From Bacillus sp. S3 (GTDB taxonomy: Bacteria; Bacillota; Bacilli; Bacillales; Cytobacillaceae): a stretch of 64,000 nt of DNA. Made by a program: the position numbers and the translations under genes. Where the stretch lies: the NCBI RefSeq assembly GCF_005154805.1, contig NZ_CP039728.1, forward strand, positions 177,340 to 241,339, given 5' to 3'. Of the stretch, positions 33,810 through 42,711 are shown one piece after another (the stretch's first letter is position 1; each line of letters starts with the position of its first letter). The notes beneath the pieces are model-generated. The model had not been told where the DNA came from and made no database searches. It saw only the letters and a program-made list of their open reading frames with translations.

Positions 33810-36236
33810 TCAACCCACAGCAAGCATTTTATATTGTGCTTTTACCAATTCGTAGTAAACTCCTTGTTTGGCCATCAGCATCTCGTGATTACCTTGTTCC
33901 AGAATATTACCATGTTCCATGACAATAATCTTGTCTGCTTCTCGAATTGTCGAAAGCCTATGAGCAATGATGATCGCCGTTCTTCCTTTTAAAATTGTTT
34001 TTAATGCTCGTTGAATCTTGACTTCAGTCTCTGTATCAATACTTGCTGTTGCCTCATCAAGAATGAGGATTTTTGGATCCGCGAGCAGAGTTCTTGCGAA
34101 GGAAAGAAGCTGTCGTTCACCTACAGACAAAACATTGCCACGCTCTTCCACTTCTGTATGGTACCCATTTGAAAGTTTCGTAATGAAAGAATCAGCACCG
34201 ACAGCTGTTGCGGCTGCCACTACTTCCTCATCGCTCGAACTTGGGTTGCCAAATCGGATGTTTTCCATGATTGTACCTGAAAAAATAAACGTATCCTGGA
34301 GGACGACACTAATTTGCGAACGCAAACTGGCAACCGATATATCCTGAATGGAATGGCCATCAATTTTAACTTCGCCTTCTGTTGCGTCATAAAATCGGCT
34401 AATCAAATTAGCGATTGTTGTCTTCCCTGACCCTGTGTGCCCGACAAGCGCCGCAGTCTCACCTGCCTGAATCGAAAACGAGATGCCATTTAATGCCGTT
34501 CTCTTTTCATCATAGGAAAACGTTACGTCTTCAAACTCAATCTTGCCCTTCATCGAAGCCAGCACCCGTGCGTTTGGAGCTTCTGCCACAAGCGGCCGTT
34601 CATCCAAATACTCAAAAATCCGCTCGAAAGACGCCATTCCAATCAAGAGCTGGTTATATAATTGACCAAGACGGGAAATCGGCTCCCAGAACATCCCTAA
34701 ATAAAAGGCAAACGAAACAAATTCCCCAATGGTACTTTCGCCGTTCATCACAAGAAAAGCACCATACCAAATTAGAATTGCCGTCCCGATGGCATTCGTC
34801 ATTTCCACAAACGGACCAAACATCGCATTTTTCTTGACTGCTCCCTGCCATGTGTCAAAGTTTTCTTTGTTGAGTCCCTTAAAAAATTGAATGTTCTCAT
34901 CTTCTTGGGTAAATACCTGTGTGACTCGAATTCCTTGAATGCTTTCATTCAAATGAGAGTTAATTTTTGATTGTTTCAGCCGTACCATCTGCCACGATAA
35001 TCGGATCTTTTTTCGCAGACTTGTCGATATAAAAAACATGATTGGCAGAATAACCATTATCGCAATCGTGAGTTTAGCATTTAAAGAGAATAGGATAAAA
35101 ATGACCGCCAATAACAGCAGAAAATCAGTTAATAGATTAATAACACCATTCGTGAACAATTCCTGAAGAGAGTTAATGTCATTCATAATCCGGACAAGAA
35201 TCGAGCCGGCCGAGCGCTGGTCAAAGAACCGATGGGACAATGACTGAACATGGGTAAATAAATGCTTGCGTAAGTCATAAATGACATTTTGCCCAAGCTT
35301 ATTCATCCAGCGAATTCTTAAGGCATTGACCAAATAAGACAGCAAATACAATCCTGAAATGATAAAAACTAGGTTCAATAGCAATCCGGTATCTTTTTCA
35401 ATAATCGCCCGGTCAAGTGTATAGACACCGATTAAAATCGGAATGATTAACCGGATGGCTGTTGACAGGATAACAGCTAAAAATGATAGCGGCAGATACG
35501 ACTTCGCATACGGTTTTACATACTGCAATAACCGACTTATCTGCTGCCAGTTAAATGCTTTATCGATCACTTGCTCATTTGAATAGTGAAACCGTTCTAA
35601 TATTAATTTTTTCTTACGCTTTTCTTCCATTTTCTCACCTACCTTGCCTTTTCCATGATTGCTGAGTGATCCTCGGATTCCACGGAAAGCAGGGTGAACA
35701 TCTTTATCAAATTTATAAACAGCAATGCTGATGAATGGCAGTGCCGCAATTGTGACAAATGTGAGAGTAACGGAATAATTAAACATCACAATTAAACTAG
35801 CAGTAACAACAATAACAAAGCGGAGAACCTCACTAAAACCGAACGACACAAAAAAGCGGAACCCTTCTACATCTGCGGTCAAACGTGACATAAGATCACC
35901 TGTCTTTGCATTATCGTAGTAGCTGAACGGGAGCCGCTGCAATTTTTCATATAAGGTATTGCGCAGATGAAAAACGGATTTAATTCCAAACATGTCTGCC
36001 AAATAATGTTGAATAAAGGCCGACAATCCTTTTACCGCCATAACCGCAATAAATCCTAAAGAAATCCATGGTACCAATTCATATTTTTCCCCAAGAACTA
36101 CTTCATCAATGGTCAGCTGCAGAATCATTGGATAAACAACAGTAATTCCAGCTATCAACACCAAGAAAAGCATCGACCAAATGAAATCCTTCTTATAAGG
36201 AAGATAAAACGACTTTAATTTTTTAAAAATTAACAT
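33810..36236 (-). CDS. ABC exporter: truncated first half-transporter fused to a complete second one
   Basis: 808 residues. Residues 1 to about 195 are the N-terminal membrane portion of one half-transporter (SFYLPYKKDF to HPAFRGIRG), which stops before its own ATPase. Residues 203-808 are a complete second half-transporter: membrane domain, then ATPase with Walker A GHTGSGKT, signature LSVGERQ, Walker B ILILDEATA and the H-loop in IIAHRLST. The junction includes AAGGTAGGTGAG directly before ATG 35,628-35,630, the likely original ribosome site and start of gene two. A deletion has therefore joined two genes of a heterodimeric exporter pair in frame. The second half may still be made separately from 35,630. 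Confidence 0.85.
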   Translation of the reverse strand: MLIFKKLKSFYLPYKKDFIWSMLFLVLIAGITVVYPMILQLTIDEVVLGEKYELVPWISLGFIAVMAVKGLSAFIQHYLADMFGIKSVFHLRNTLYEKLQRLPFSYYDNAKTGDLMSRLTADVEGFRFFVSFGFSEVLRFVIVVTASLIVMFNYSVTLTFVTIAALPFISIAVYKFDKDVHPAFRGIRGSLSNHGKGKVGEKMEEKRKKKLILERFHYSNEQVIDKAFNWQQISRLLQYVKPYAKSYLPLSFLAVILSTAIRLIIPILIGVYTLDRAIIEKDTGLLLNLVFIISGLYLLSYLVNALRIRWMNKLGQNVIYDLRKHLFTHVQSLSHRFFDQRSAGSILVRIMNDINSLQELFTNGVINLLTDFLLLLAVIFILFSLNAKLTIAIMVILPIMFFISTSLRKKIRLSWQMVRLKQSKINSHLNESIQGIRVTQVFTQEDENIQFFKGLNKENFDTWQGAVKKNAMFGPFVEMTNAIGTAILIWYGAFLVMNGESTIGEFVSFAFYLGMFWEPISRLGQLYNQLLIGMASFERIFEYLDERPLVAEAPNARVLASMKGKIEFEDVTFSYDEKRTALNGISFSIQAGETAALVGHTGSGKTTIANLISRFYDATEGEVKIDGHSIQDISVASLRSQISVVLQDTFIFSGTIMENIRFGNPSSSDEEVVAAATAVGADSFITKLSNGYHTEVEERGNVLSVGERQLLSFARTLLADPKILILDEATASIDTETEVKIQRALKTILKGRTAIIIAHRLSTIREADKIIVMEHGNILEQGNHEMLMAKQGVYYELVKAQYKMLAVG

Positions 36237-36417
36237 ACTTCCTCCTCTGGAATGAAAATTTCCCTAAGCATGGTGTGAAAAGGACTATAGGTATAGATAC
36301 AAAAGACACTGGAATTTTATGGGAATCCAAACCTCTAAATGATGATATGTCATTTTTACCTGAGTATGAAATATTTTTGGATTTTAATTAAAAGTAAAAA
36401 ATCAACAAGTTCACTTA

Positions 36418-37719
36418 TTATTTAAACACTGGCAGCCATTCTCCATGTGCTGCTATTAAGTCATCACACAATGATACAATATCGTCTAATGATAATTCCG
36501 CTGCTGTATGCGGATCCAGCATGGCTGCCTGGTAAACATGCTCTTTTTTCCTCGTAACCGCTGCTTCGATGGTCAACAGCTGGGTATTTATATTGGTTCG
36601 GTTTAGTGCAGCAAGCTGCTCGGGAAGCTCCCCCATATAGCACGGTGTGATTCCGCTGCGATCTGAAACACACGGTACTTCTACCACAGCCTTCCGGGGC
36701 AGATTAGGTATTAAGCCGCCTGTATTTAAGACATTGCCGCCGAACTTAAATGGAATATTGGTTTCCATGGATTCAATGATTCTTGAACCATATTCATTTG
36801 AGCGGTCATGAGAAAGATCTGAATTCCTTGTCAGCTCTTCACGCATTCCCTCCCAGCTCCGTATTTGATTTTCACAGCGTCTCGGATATTCATCGAGCGG
36901 AATATTGAACTTTTCAACTAAGTCCGGATATTGTCGTTTAATGAAATACGGATGATATTCCGCATTATGCTCTGAAGATTCAGTCACATAAAATCCGAAT
37001 TTGTCCATTAACTCAAACCGCACCATATCGGGGTGCTTTGACACTTGTTTCTGTTTAGCCCGTCGTTTAATTTCAGGATATAAATCTTTTCCAGCCTTTT
37101 TTACTTCAAGCAGCCAGGCCATATGGTTAATACCAGCTATTTTCTCAGAAATGCCTTCATGCTCCATTCCCAATGATTCGAATAGATCCCTTGTACAGGT
37201 TTGGACACTATGGCATAATCCAACTGTTTTCACGTTTGTATAGCGAAGCATCGCACCCGTTAAAGAAGCCATCGGATTCGTATAATTTAAGAACAAAGCA
37301 TCCGGGCAAACTTCCTCGATATCCTTTGCAAAGTCAAATAAAACAGGAATGGTGCGTAATGAACGAAAGATTCCGCCAATTCCAACACTGTCCGCAATTG
37401 TCTGGCGGAGACCATATTTTTTCGGTATTTCAAAATCAATGACTGTACTCGGTTTATAGCCGCCAACTTGAATGGCATTTATCACATATTTAGCTCCTTG
37501 TAACGCTTCCTTTCTGTCCAAATAGGCCTTTATCCGAATGCTTTTGTTATATCGATTTCTCAAATTCAGAAGCATGGCCTCCGATTCTTTTAAGCGTTTC
37601 TCGTCAATATCAAATAATGCGAACTCAAACCCCTTAAGGGCTGGTACCATCAAGCAGTCCCCGAGGACATTTTTAGCAAAAACCGTACTTCCTGCGCCTA
37701 TAAACGTGATTTTTGACAT
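36418..37719 (-). CDS. melA: GH4 alpha-galactosidase (MelA-like)
   Basis: About 433 residues. FIGAGSTVFAKNVLGD is the NAD-binding start of GH4, and the Mn-binding region is LCHSVQT with NYTNPM and GINHMAW. GH4 enzymes use NAD and a divalent metal in an elimination-addition mechanism and act in the cytoplasm. MelA-type members cleave alpha-galactosides such as melibiose; another glycoside is possible. The ATG at 37,719 follows AGGGGGT; the 28-codon upstream extension lacks a ribosome site. It is divergent from the truncated AraC gene, with overlapping promoters between. Confidence 0.9.
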   Translation of the reverse strand: MSKITFIGAGSTVFAKNVLGDCLMVPALKGFEFALFDIDEKRLKESEAMLLNLRNRYNKSIRIKAYLDRKEALQGAKYVINAIQVGGYKPSTVIDFEIPKKYGLRQTIADSVGIGGIFRSLRTIPVLFDFAKDIEEVCPDALFLNYTNPMASLTGAMLRYTNVKTVGLCHSVQTCTRDLFESLGMEHEGISEKIAGINHMAWLLEVKKAGKDLYPEIKRRAKQKQVSKHPDMVRFELMDKFGFYVTESSEHNAEYHPYFIKRQYPDLVEKFNIPLDEYPRRCENQIRSWEGMREELTRNSDLSHDRSNEYGSRIIESMETNIPFKFGGNVLNTGGLIPNLPRKAVVEVPCVSDRSGITPCYMGELPEQLAALNRTNINTQLLTIEAAVTRKKEHVYQAAMLDPHTAAELSLDDIVSLCDDLIAAHGEWLPVFK

Positions 37720-37804
37720 GATTTTTAACCCCCTGAAAAAAATTGTCATAAATGTTTTTGTACAATTCGACCATTTAAAATAATAAAAAACTGCTATACT
37801 CATA

Positions 37805-37830
37805 TTATGGCGCTTACATTATTTCTACAA
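37805..37830 (-). promoter_or_regulatory. GH4 promoter region with cre-like half
   Basis: Minus strand: TTGTAG (about 37,825-37,830), 17 bases, TAATAT (about 37,802-37,807). The spacer holds TGTAAGCGC (37,810-37,818), a perfect left half of a cre site. The same nine bases occur upstream of the interrupted GH2 gene (24,600-24,608). Confidence 0.4.
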
Positions 37831-37861
37831 TGGTAATAACTTGCGAACGGAGGGTAAAATA

Positions 37862-38479
37862 TTGTCTAGTCAAAAGTATGGTAATTACGGGTTTCGTTTT
37901 CAGGATATGCCTCAAAATAATGTAGCAAATATTTCATCAATTGGATGGGAGCTTCAAACTTCCATTGATTATTACTGGGATGGGATGAGGAGAAAGGATA
38001 TTCAAGGGGTAGAAAAATATGTTTTTCAATATACCCTCTCCGGTCAAGGTGCCATTACCTTCGATGATAAGCGGTACTCATTACATCACGGCGATGCATT
38101 TTTTGTCCAACTGCCAAGTCAGCATTGTTACTTTCTTCCCGAGAGCAGTGAAAGCTGGGAATTTATTTATATTACATTAACCGGAAGTGCCGCTGCTTCA
38201 TGCTGGGATTTTATTCATGTTCATGCCGGGAAGACTGTAAATATTCCTCCAGAAACAAATCTGATTCAACTATTGTACAGCCTCCTCCAAGAAACAAGAG
38301 AACAAAAAATGATTGATGCTTATCTATCCTCGGCTAGAGCCTACGAATTTATCATGGAATGCTATCGTTTTACAAAAAAACTCAATACTGCCAATCAAGA
38401 AATTCGAAAAATGACGGGTTTTTCTCCAGGAGAATTTAGAGAAAGCCGAATAAGCAATCTAGATTATTTAATCCTGTAG
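37862..38479 (+). pseudogene. AraC-family regulator lacking its DNA-binding domain
   Basis: About 205 residues from the TTG at 37,862 (GGAGGG 7 bases upstream). An intact AraC-type cupin sensor (YVFQYTLSGQGAITFDD, HHGDAFFVQLPSQHCYFLP) is followed, after KKLNTANQ, directly by the tail EIRKMTGFSPGEFRE. About 80 residues with both helix-turn-helix motifs are missing, so it cannot bind DNA as an AraC protein. It was probably the activator of the divergent GH4 gene. Its end is next to other remnants, marking a deletion junction. Confidence 0.82.
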
Positions 38480-38515
38480 TAAAAATTGCTATTGATTTTC
38501 TTTTCTCTGGTGTCT

Positions 38516-38555
38516 CATTATTTCGATATTCTGTCGTCAAACAGTCAATGCTCAT
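38516..38555 (-). pseudogene. Remnant 5' end of a second sulfatase-activase gene
   Basis: Minus-strand reading from ATG 38,553-38,555 gives MSIDCLTTEYRN, nearly identical at DNA level to the start of the activase at 27,602 (MSIGCLTTEHRN). Similarity ends after about 40 bases. It is a leftover of a duplicated or deleted copy. Confidence 0.75.
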
Positions 38556-38574
38556 TAAATCCATTCATTATAAG

Positions 38575-40236
38575 TCAATGCTGACATACTACACCTTCTC
38601 TCTTAATTTTTTCATTAATCTGTTCCCTTTTTTCAAGGTACCACTCTTGATCTTTTGGATATTGTTCAAAGGTTATTTCATAATCCAGCCCTTCTTGCAA
38701 AAGATCTAAAACTTGTTCTCTTCCAACAACGCTTTCCAGCAATTGCAGCGCTCTCAAATCTTGCAGTGCTTCATTTAATACCTCGAGTCTTATCGATTCG
38801 ATTGGACCATCTTCACCCGGATAAACAAGAAAAGCATCTCCGGAAGGGAATGCATAATTGGCATCCGTATTTTTAAATGGATCGATCGCTTTTTTCGAAT
38901 ATTGTGCATACCAAAAATTATATCCCCAATGAAGAAAGCCAGCGATTTTATATTTATATAGCTGGATACCTAAAACCCGATTACGAAACGATGGCATCGA
39001 GAAAAATCGGTTTGCAACTTTTTTATATTGGGCACAGCAATAATAGGTCCAAAGATTTTCTACCCCATTCTCTATAAAGGCATTGATATGATCATTGGAG
39101 GGAATCGGATTTTTGACAAGGCCCTTTTCATAGATCGTATAGTCTGAAAGAGCGTCAATAATAGGAAAATCTTTTAAGTATTCTTTCAGAATCACACTAG
39201 CATTTTTATAAGATTCAACCTGGGTCAGATGCGGCTCATCTGAAACATGGAAAAAGCATTGGTCTTTTAAATTATTCTGGTTAATAAATTCTAGCAAACT
39301 AGGAAGAAATTGCTGAAGAAAAACTCGATATTCAAGACTCATTGCATCGGTTTCCCAACCAAATAATTGTTTCAATTCTCCATTTTCATTACCAACTATT
39401 TTCGGTGCATGCTTTGCTCCCCATTGTGTAAAGAGATGAGAGAACTCAAAATACTTGATTCCTTGCTTTCTACCTAAATCAATCCATCTTTTTAGATTTT
39501 CAAATTGGAAAGAGAATTTTTCACCTGACTTTTCTACATCAACAAGCTGAACAGTCGGCCGCTCTCCCCCGACCTCGGTATCTAGAGGCGGTGTAAAGAT
39601 TGGTGTGAGTATCATATTCATTCCATGCTTTGCCGCAGTTTGAACAAATTGCTCAATTCTTTTCCAATGCTCCTCACTAAAGACATCTACATGATAATGT
39701 GTTGCCAGGCAATCGGTATGGAACCACTCTGTATGTATTAATTTTTGCTCAGGAAGCTCGGCGGCTATAACCTCTAATTCGAAAACCTCCTTACCCAGGC
39801 ATTCCCCATTTTCCTTTTCAAAAATTACTTCAATCGGATATCTGCCTGGATTACTGTCTCCCTGAAGATCAACAGTAATCCAAATAGAACGCCACTGCTC
39901 TGGGAAAGCTACTAAACCGTCTTTGTCAGGCATCGGATAAAGCGGATCTGGATATAATCCAGGTGTTGATTTAAGGATAAGATCATCATGATCGTGATAA
40001 CATGGTAATTCGGATGGAACCAGTCCTACAGAACGGACCGTGACCTTCTCATTAAGTGCTGAATTTACTTTCACCTTAATACTTTTTACTAGTGTTCTAG
40101 ATTTAAAAGCAACCTGAAAAGAGTACGTTTCATTTAAAAGTACTGACCCACTATTAATAGCCTTGACTTTCAATTCTTGAACAGCAAAAACCTTTGTCAA
40201 AGAACTTAAACATCTTGTTACAAATTCTAGCTCCAT
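38575..40236 (-). CDS. GH123-like (DUF4091) glycosidase, possible beta-N-acetylgalactosaminidase
   Basis: About 553 residues: an N-terminal beta-sandwich (to about 150), then a barrel with LIHTEWFHTDCLA and FHVSDEPH, whose Asp-Glu pair (about D333/E334) matches the catalytic pair used in GH123 substrate-assisted hydrolysis, and a C-terminal DUF4091 domain (GFLHWGYNFWY..PGEDGPIESIRLEVL). GH123 enzymes release beta-GalNAc from glycolipids and related glycans. No signal peptide. The ATG at 40,236 lies 11 or so bases after AAGGGGTGGG. A partial duplicate of its 3' third lies at 47,330. Activity is inferred from distant similarity. Confidence 0.78.
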   Translation of the reverse strand: MELEFVTRCLSSLTKVFAVQELKVKAINSGSVLLNETYSFQVAFKSRTLVKSIKVKVNSALNEKVTVRSVGLVPSELPCYHDHDDLILKSTPGLYPDPLYPMPDKDGLVAFPEQWRSIWITVDLQGDSNPGRYPIEVIFEKENGECLGKEVFELEVIAAELPEQKLIHTEWFHTDCLATHYHVDVFSEEHWKRIEQFVQTAAKHGMNMILTPIFTPPLDTEVGGERPTVQLVDVEKSGEKFSFQFENLKRWIDLGRKQGIKYFEFSHLFTQWGAKHAPKIVGNENGELKQLFGWETDAMSLEYRVFLQQFLPSLLEFINQNNLKDQCFFHVSDEPHLTQVESYKNASVILKEYLKDFPIIDALSDYTIYEKGLVKNPIPSNDHINAFIENGVENLWTYYCCAQYKKVANRFFSMPSFRNRVLGIQLYKYKIAGFLHWGYNFWYAQYSKKAIDPFKNTDANYAFPSGDAFLVYPGEDGPIESIRLEVLNEALQDLRALQLLESVVGREQVLDLLQEGLDYEITFEQYPKDQEWYLEKREQINEKIKREGVVCQH

Positions 40237-40330
40237 CAACTAATACCCACCCCTTCAATCGAAAATACCTAAATTATATCATCACAACTTGTAGAGTCAA
40301 CTCAACAGGTTACATACAATTTCTTCATTT

Positions 40331-40450
40331 TTATAGACTAAAAGATTCATGTGAAATATCCAAGAAGTGGTAAACGGCCCCAATCATTCCTGCATGATTC
40401 GATAACTTGGCCGAGAAACTCTTTTCCAGCATTCGCTTTGAATTGTTATA
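40331..40450 (-). pseudogene. Remnant C-terminus of a ROK-family sugar kinase
   Basis: Minus-strand reading ends AKLSNHAGMIGAVYHFLDIS..L-stop, the pattern at the end of ROK kinases. No start or upstream kinase sequence remains. Together with the lyase fragment at 40,528 it suggests a lost N-acetylmannosamine or similar kinase. Confidence 0.6.
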
Positions 40451-40527
40451 AATCAAAAACACTTTCTCCAGACATCTTAATCAAGATTACTTTTTCCTCC
40501 GCAGCTTTTTTGGGAATAGTGGCTGAG

Positions 40528-40641
40528 TTAAATTGAAACCTGTAGTCTGTGGAATATTGTAAAAACTTCTCCAGCCTCATCATAAGCAGAATACATGGCA
40601 ACAAATACACCTTTAAATTGATCTAAATCCCAAGCTTTCAT
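40528..40641 (-). pseudogene. Remnant N-terminus of a DHDPS/N-acetylneuraminate lyase family gene
   Basis: ATG 40,639-40,641 with AAAAGGGG upstream opens MKAWDLDQFKGVFVAMYSAYDEAGEV, the N-terminus of dihydrodipicolinate synthase/sialate lyase family proteins. Similarity stops after about 26 residues and the frame ends at 40,528. Bases 40,240-40,676 hold only such fragments. Confidence 0.65.
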
Positions 40642-40676
40642 GTTGGTATCCCCTTTTGCCTATGCGATAAGAGAAC

Positions 40677-41300
40677 CTAATTGAGATAATCAATGAAATT
40701 TTCAACTTCATCAATTCGTTCGGTATTTGCCAAAACAGCAAAAATAAGCGGCTCGTTATTTCCAGAAAGTGAAGAGAAATAAGAAACCTTGGAGATATCT
40801 ATTCCAGTTACCGCGGCATGACTCGAAGAATATTTTGTTTCTTTCCAATCCTCAGTGCCGCTTATGGTGCTTAAATCATATAAATTACCCTCTTCATTGA
40901 ATTGGTGAAAGGTCTTTTCATCTAAAAGAAGTACATCCACCTCTTTTGCCGCGATTTCCGCCCCCAATTTTTGAATTTTCCCTAATGAAGCTGGATCGCC
41001 CGATGCCTCGCTTGTGTTAATCGCTAGTACGGAAAACTGCTCTTTTTGAGAACGCTTGCGATTAATCGTGAATGGTTCTAACTCTCTTTGTACTTCTAGT
41101 GCGAGTCCGTCATGAAAATTTTCCCCAACCATCCGTACTTCCAGCATCTCTTTCGGTTGATTCGCAAATGTATTAAATCCCATAAAAAGAAAGAAAATGA
41201 CCACAATGACGGCAATAAAATGAAAGGAATAATATTCAATTAAGTATTCTATTTTCTTTTTGGTTGATAAAGGTTTTAATCGTTCTCTTAACTTTTGCAA
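40677..41300 (-). CDS. Single-pass membrane protein of unknown function
   Basis: About 207 residues: a basic cytoplasmic N-terminus, one membrane helix (FHFIAVIVVIFFLFMGF, about 26-43), then an outer domain of 160 residues with a pattern loosely like a periplasmic binding fold (EVDVLLLDEKTFHQF). No family recognised. The TTG at 41,300 is preferred because AGAGGTG lies 8 bases upstream; an earlier TTG at 41,321 precedes that site. It is divergent from the LacI gene across a region with two operators, so it may be co-regulated. Confidence 0.75.
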   Translation of the reverse strand: MQKLRERLKPLSTKKKIEYLIEYYSFHFIAVIVVIFFLFMGFNTFANQPKEMLEVRMVGENFHDGLALEVQRELEPFTINRKRSQKEQFSVLAINTSEASGDPASLGKIQKLGAEIAAKEVDVLLLDEKTFHQFNEEGNLYDLSTISGTEDWKETKYSSSHAAVTGIDISKVSYFSSLSGNNEPLIFAVLANTERIDEVENFIDYLN

Positions 41301-41350
41301 TTTACTGTCACCTCTTATCAATTATATTAACATACGAATTAAGTACCGCA

Positions 41351-41362
41351 CATAGTTACCAT
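41351..41362. repeat. Recurring 12-mer CATAGTTACCAT, copy 3
   Basis: Third copy, about 50 bases upstream of the membrane-protein start and 49 bases from the perfect operator at 41,411. Confidence 0.35.
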
Positions 41363-41367
41363 TTTTT

Positions 41368-41381
41368 AGAAAGTACTTTCT
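41368..41381. repeat. Perfect 14-base palindrome AGAAAGTACTTTCT
   Basis: It lies between the divergent membrane-protein and LacI genes and has no T run, so it is more like a protein-binding site than a terminator. Confidence 0.35.
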
Positions 41382-41410
41382 TATCAAAAAATAGTAACGA
41401 TAGAATTTCT

Positions 41411-41424
41411 TGTTATCGATAACA
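41411..41424. promoter_or_regulatory. Perfect LacI-type operator TGTTATCGATAACA
   Basis: Fully palindromic 14-mer 195 bases upstream of the LacI gene. It is the best copy in the window and can be taken as the consensus for the other sites. Confidence 0.75.
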
Positions 41425-41532
41425 CAAATTTACCAAACCAATGTCAAATATGTCAATTCATATTGAAATACAAATAAACCTCTGATTGTCAAACAACTCA
41501 TATTACCATTAAAGTAACATTTAGCTTCTGTA

Positions 41533-41583
41533 TGTTACCGTTAACACTATTTCCTTGATAAATGTTAACTATATGCTTTAAAA
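41533..41583 (+). promoter_or_regulatory. Operator and promoter of the LacI-family gene
   Basis: TGTTACCGTTAACA (41,533-41,546) lies just upstream of TTGATA (41,555-41,560), 17 bases, TTAAAA (41,578-41,583). The arrangement suggests autoregulation. Confidence 0.6.
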
Positions 41584-41618
41584 TGGAAGTAAGTTTCATC
41601 TAATTAGGGGGATTACAT

Positions 41619-42641
41619 TTGGTAACGATTTATGATATAGCAAAAAAAGCCAATGTCTCTGCTATGACCGTCTCTAGAGTAATTAATCATTCTGATAAAA
41701 TCAGTGAACAAACGAGGAAAAAAGTTGAGGCGGTTATTAAAGAATTGAATTATATACCAAACAGTTCAGCGAGAAGCTTAGTCTCCAAGAAAACGAAAAT
41801 TTTATCGTTAATGATTACCGATATATCTAACCCGTTTTTTACTAGTGTCGCTCGTGGTGCAGAAGACAAAGCCCTGCAAATGGGTTATCAACTGTTGCTT
41901 TGCAATAGTGATGAAAATATTGAAAAAGAATCAAAGTATATTGACATGCTGATTTCAACTGGGTCTGACGGTGTTCTGCTGGCTCCGGCGAGCGACTCTT
42001 CGAAAAAAAATATTCGTAAGCTGACCAAACACAATATACCGTTTGTATTAATCGATCGTTACATCGAGGATCTGAGGTGCGATCAAGTTCTGAGTGATAA
42101 TGAAACCACCACTCGAAAGTTAATGGAACATTTAATTGAGCAAGGACATAGAAGAATTGCAATCATTAATGGTCCATTAGATGTTGCCACTTCTAGGGAA
42201 CGTCATCAAGCGTATTGTGATACGCTTCATTTACATGGGTTGCCGATTAATCAAAAGTGGATTCACCAAAGTCCATTTTTCCAGGATAGCGATGTTTCCA
42301 GTAAGATTAAAAAACTTCTTCAGCTGCCTGTAAGTGAGCGCCCAACTGCAATTTTTGCGACAAGTAACTTTTTGGGGTTAAATACTGTAAAAGCTCTAAA
42401 AAAATTCGATATAAAAGTCCCTGAAGAGATAGCTGTCGTTTGTTATGATGAAGTACCAAATTATACGGAGAATGAACTTTTTCTAACAGCTGCCGAACAG
42501 CCTTCCTATGATTTTGGATATATGGGGGCTCAAATGCTCATTGAACGAATTGAAAAAACAAGTCCAGAAAATCCAAGGAAAATTGTACTTCCTGCAGATT
42601 TCCATATACGAGCATCTTCACTTTATAAAATGAACGAATAA
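41619..42641 (+). CDS. LacI-family transcriptional regulator
   Basis: 340 residues. N-terminal helix-turn-helix TIYDIAKKANVSAMTVSRVINHSDKISEQTR with hinge YIPNSSARSLVSKKT, then a periplasmic-binding-type sugar sensor (LMITDISNPFFTSVARGAEDKA; AIFATSNFLGLNTVKAL). The start is TTG with AGGGGG upstream. It is the only LacI protein visible, and the palindromes at 11.4, 14.2, 17.25, 17.32, 17.44, 41.41 and 41.53 kb have the central-CG symmetry typical of this family, so it probably represses both ABC systems, the large fucosidase and itself until a sugar ligand binds. Confidence 0.93.
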   Translation: MVTIYDIAKKANVSAMTVSRVINHSDKISEQTRKKVEAVIKELNYIPNSSARSLVSKKTKILSLMITDISNPFFTSVARGAEDKALQMGYQLLLCNSDENIEKESKYIDMLISTGSDGVLLAPASDSSKKNIRKLTKHNIPFVLIDRYIEDLRCDQVLSDNETTTRKLMEHLIEQGHRRIAIINGPLDVATSRERHQAYCDTLHLHGLPINQKWIHQSPFFQDSDVSSKIKKLLQLPVSERPTAIFATSNFLGLNTVKALKKFDIKVPEEIAVVCYDEVPNYTENELFLTAAEQPSYDFGYMGAQMLIERIEKTSPENPRKIVLPADFHIRASSLYKMNE

Positions 42642-42647
42642 AAAATA

Positions 42648-42682
42648 AGCCGGTTCCATTTAAAAGGAATCGGCTATTTTAT
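42648..42682. terminator. Terminator between convergent LacI and AraC genes
   Basis: AGCCGGTTCC and GGAATCGGCT (one G-U pair) around an 8-base loop, followed by ATTTTAT on the plus strand. A rich directions either way. Confidence 0.82.
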
Positions 42683-42711
42683 ATTCACGGGTTCACCACG
42701 CATATATTCTA

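Noticed and set aside
40351..40536. 61-codon plus-strand frame in the remnant region
   Set aside because: The minus-strand reading of the same bases gives recognisable ROK-kinase residues, so this frame is an antisense shadow.
41321..41326. TATAAT as -10 of the membrane-protein gene
   Set aside because: It would start transcription only a few bases before the ribosome site and no suitable -35 was found, so it is not listed as a promoter.
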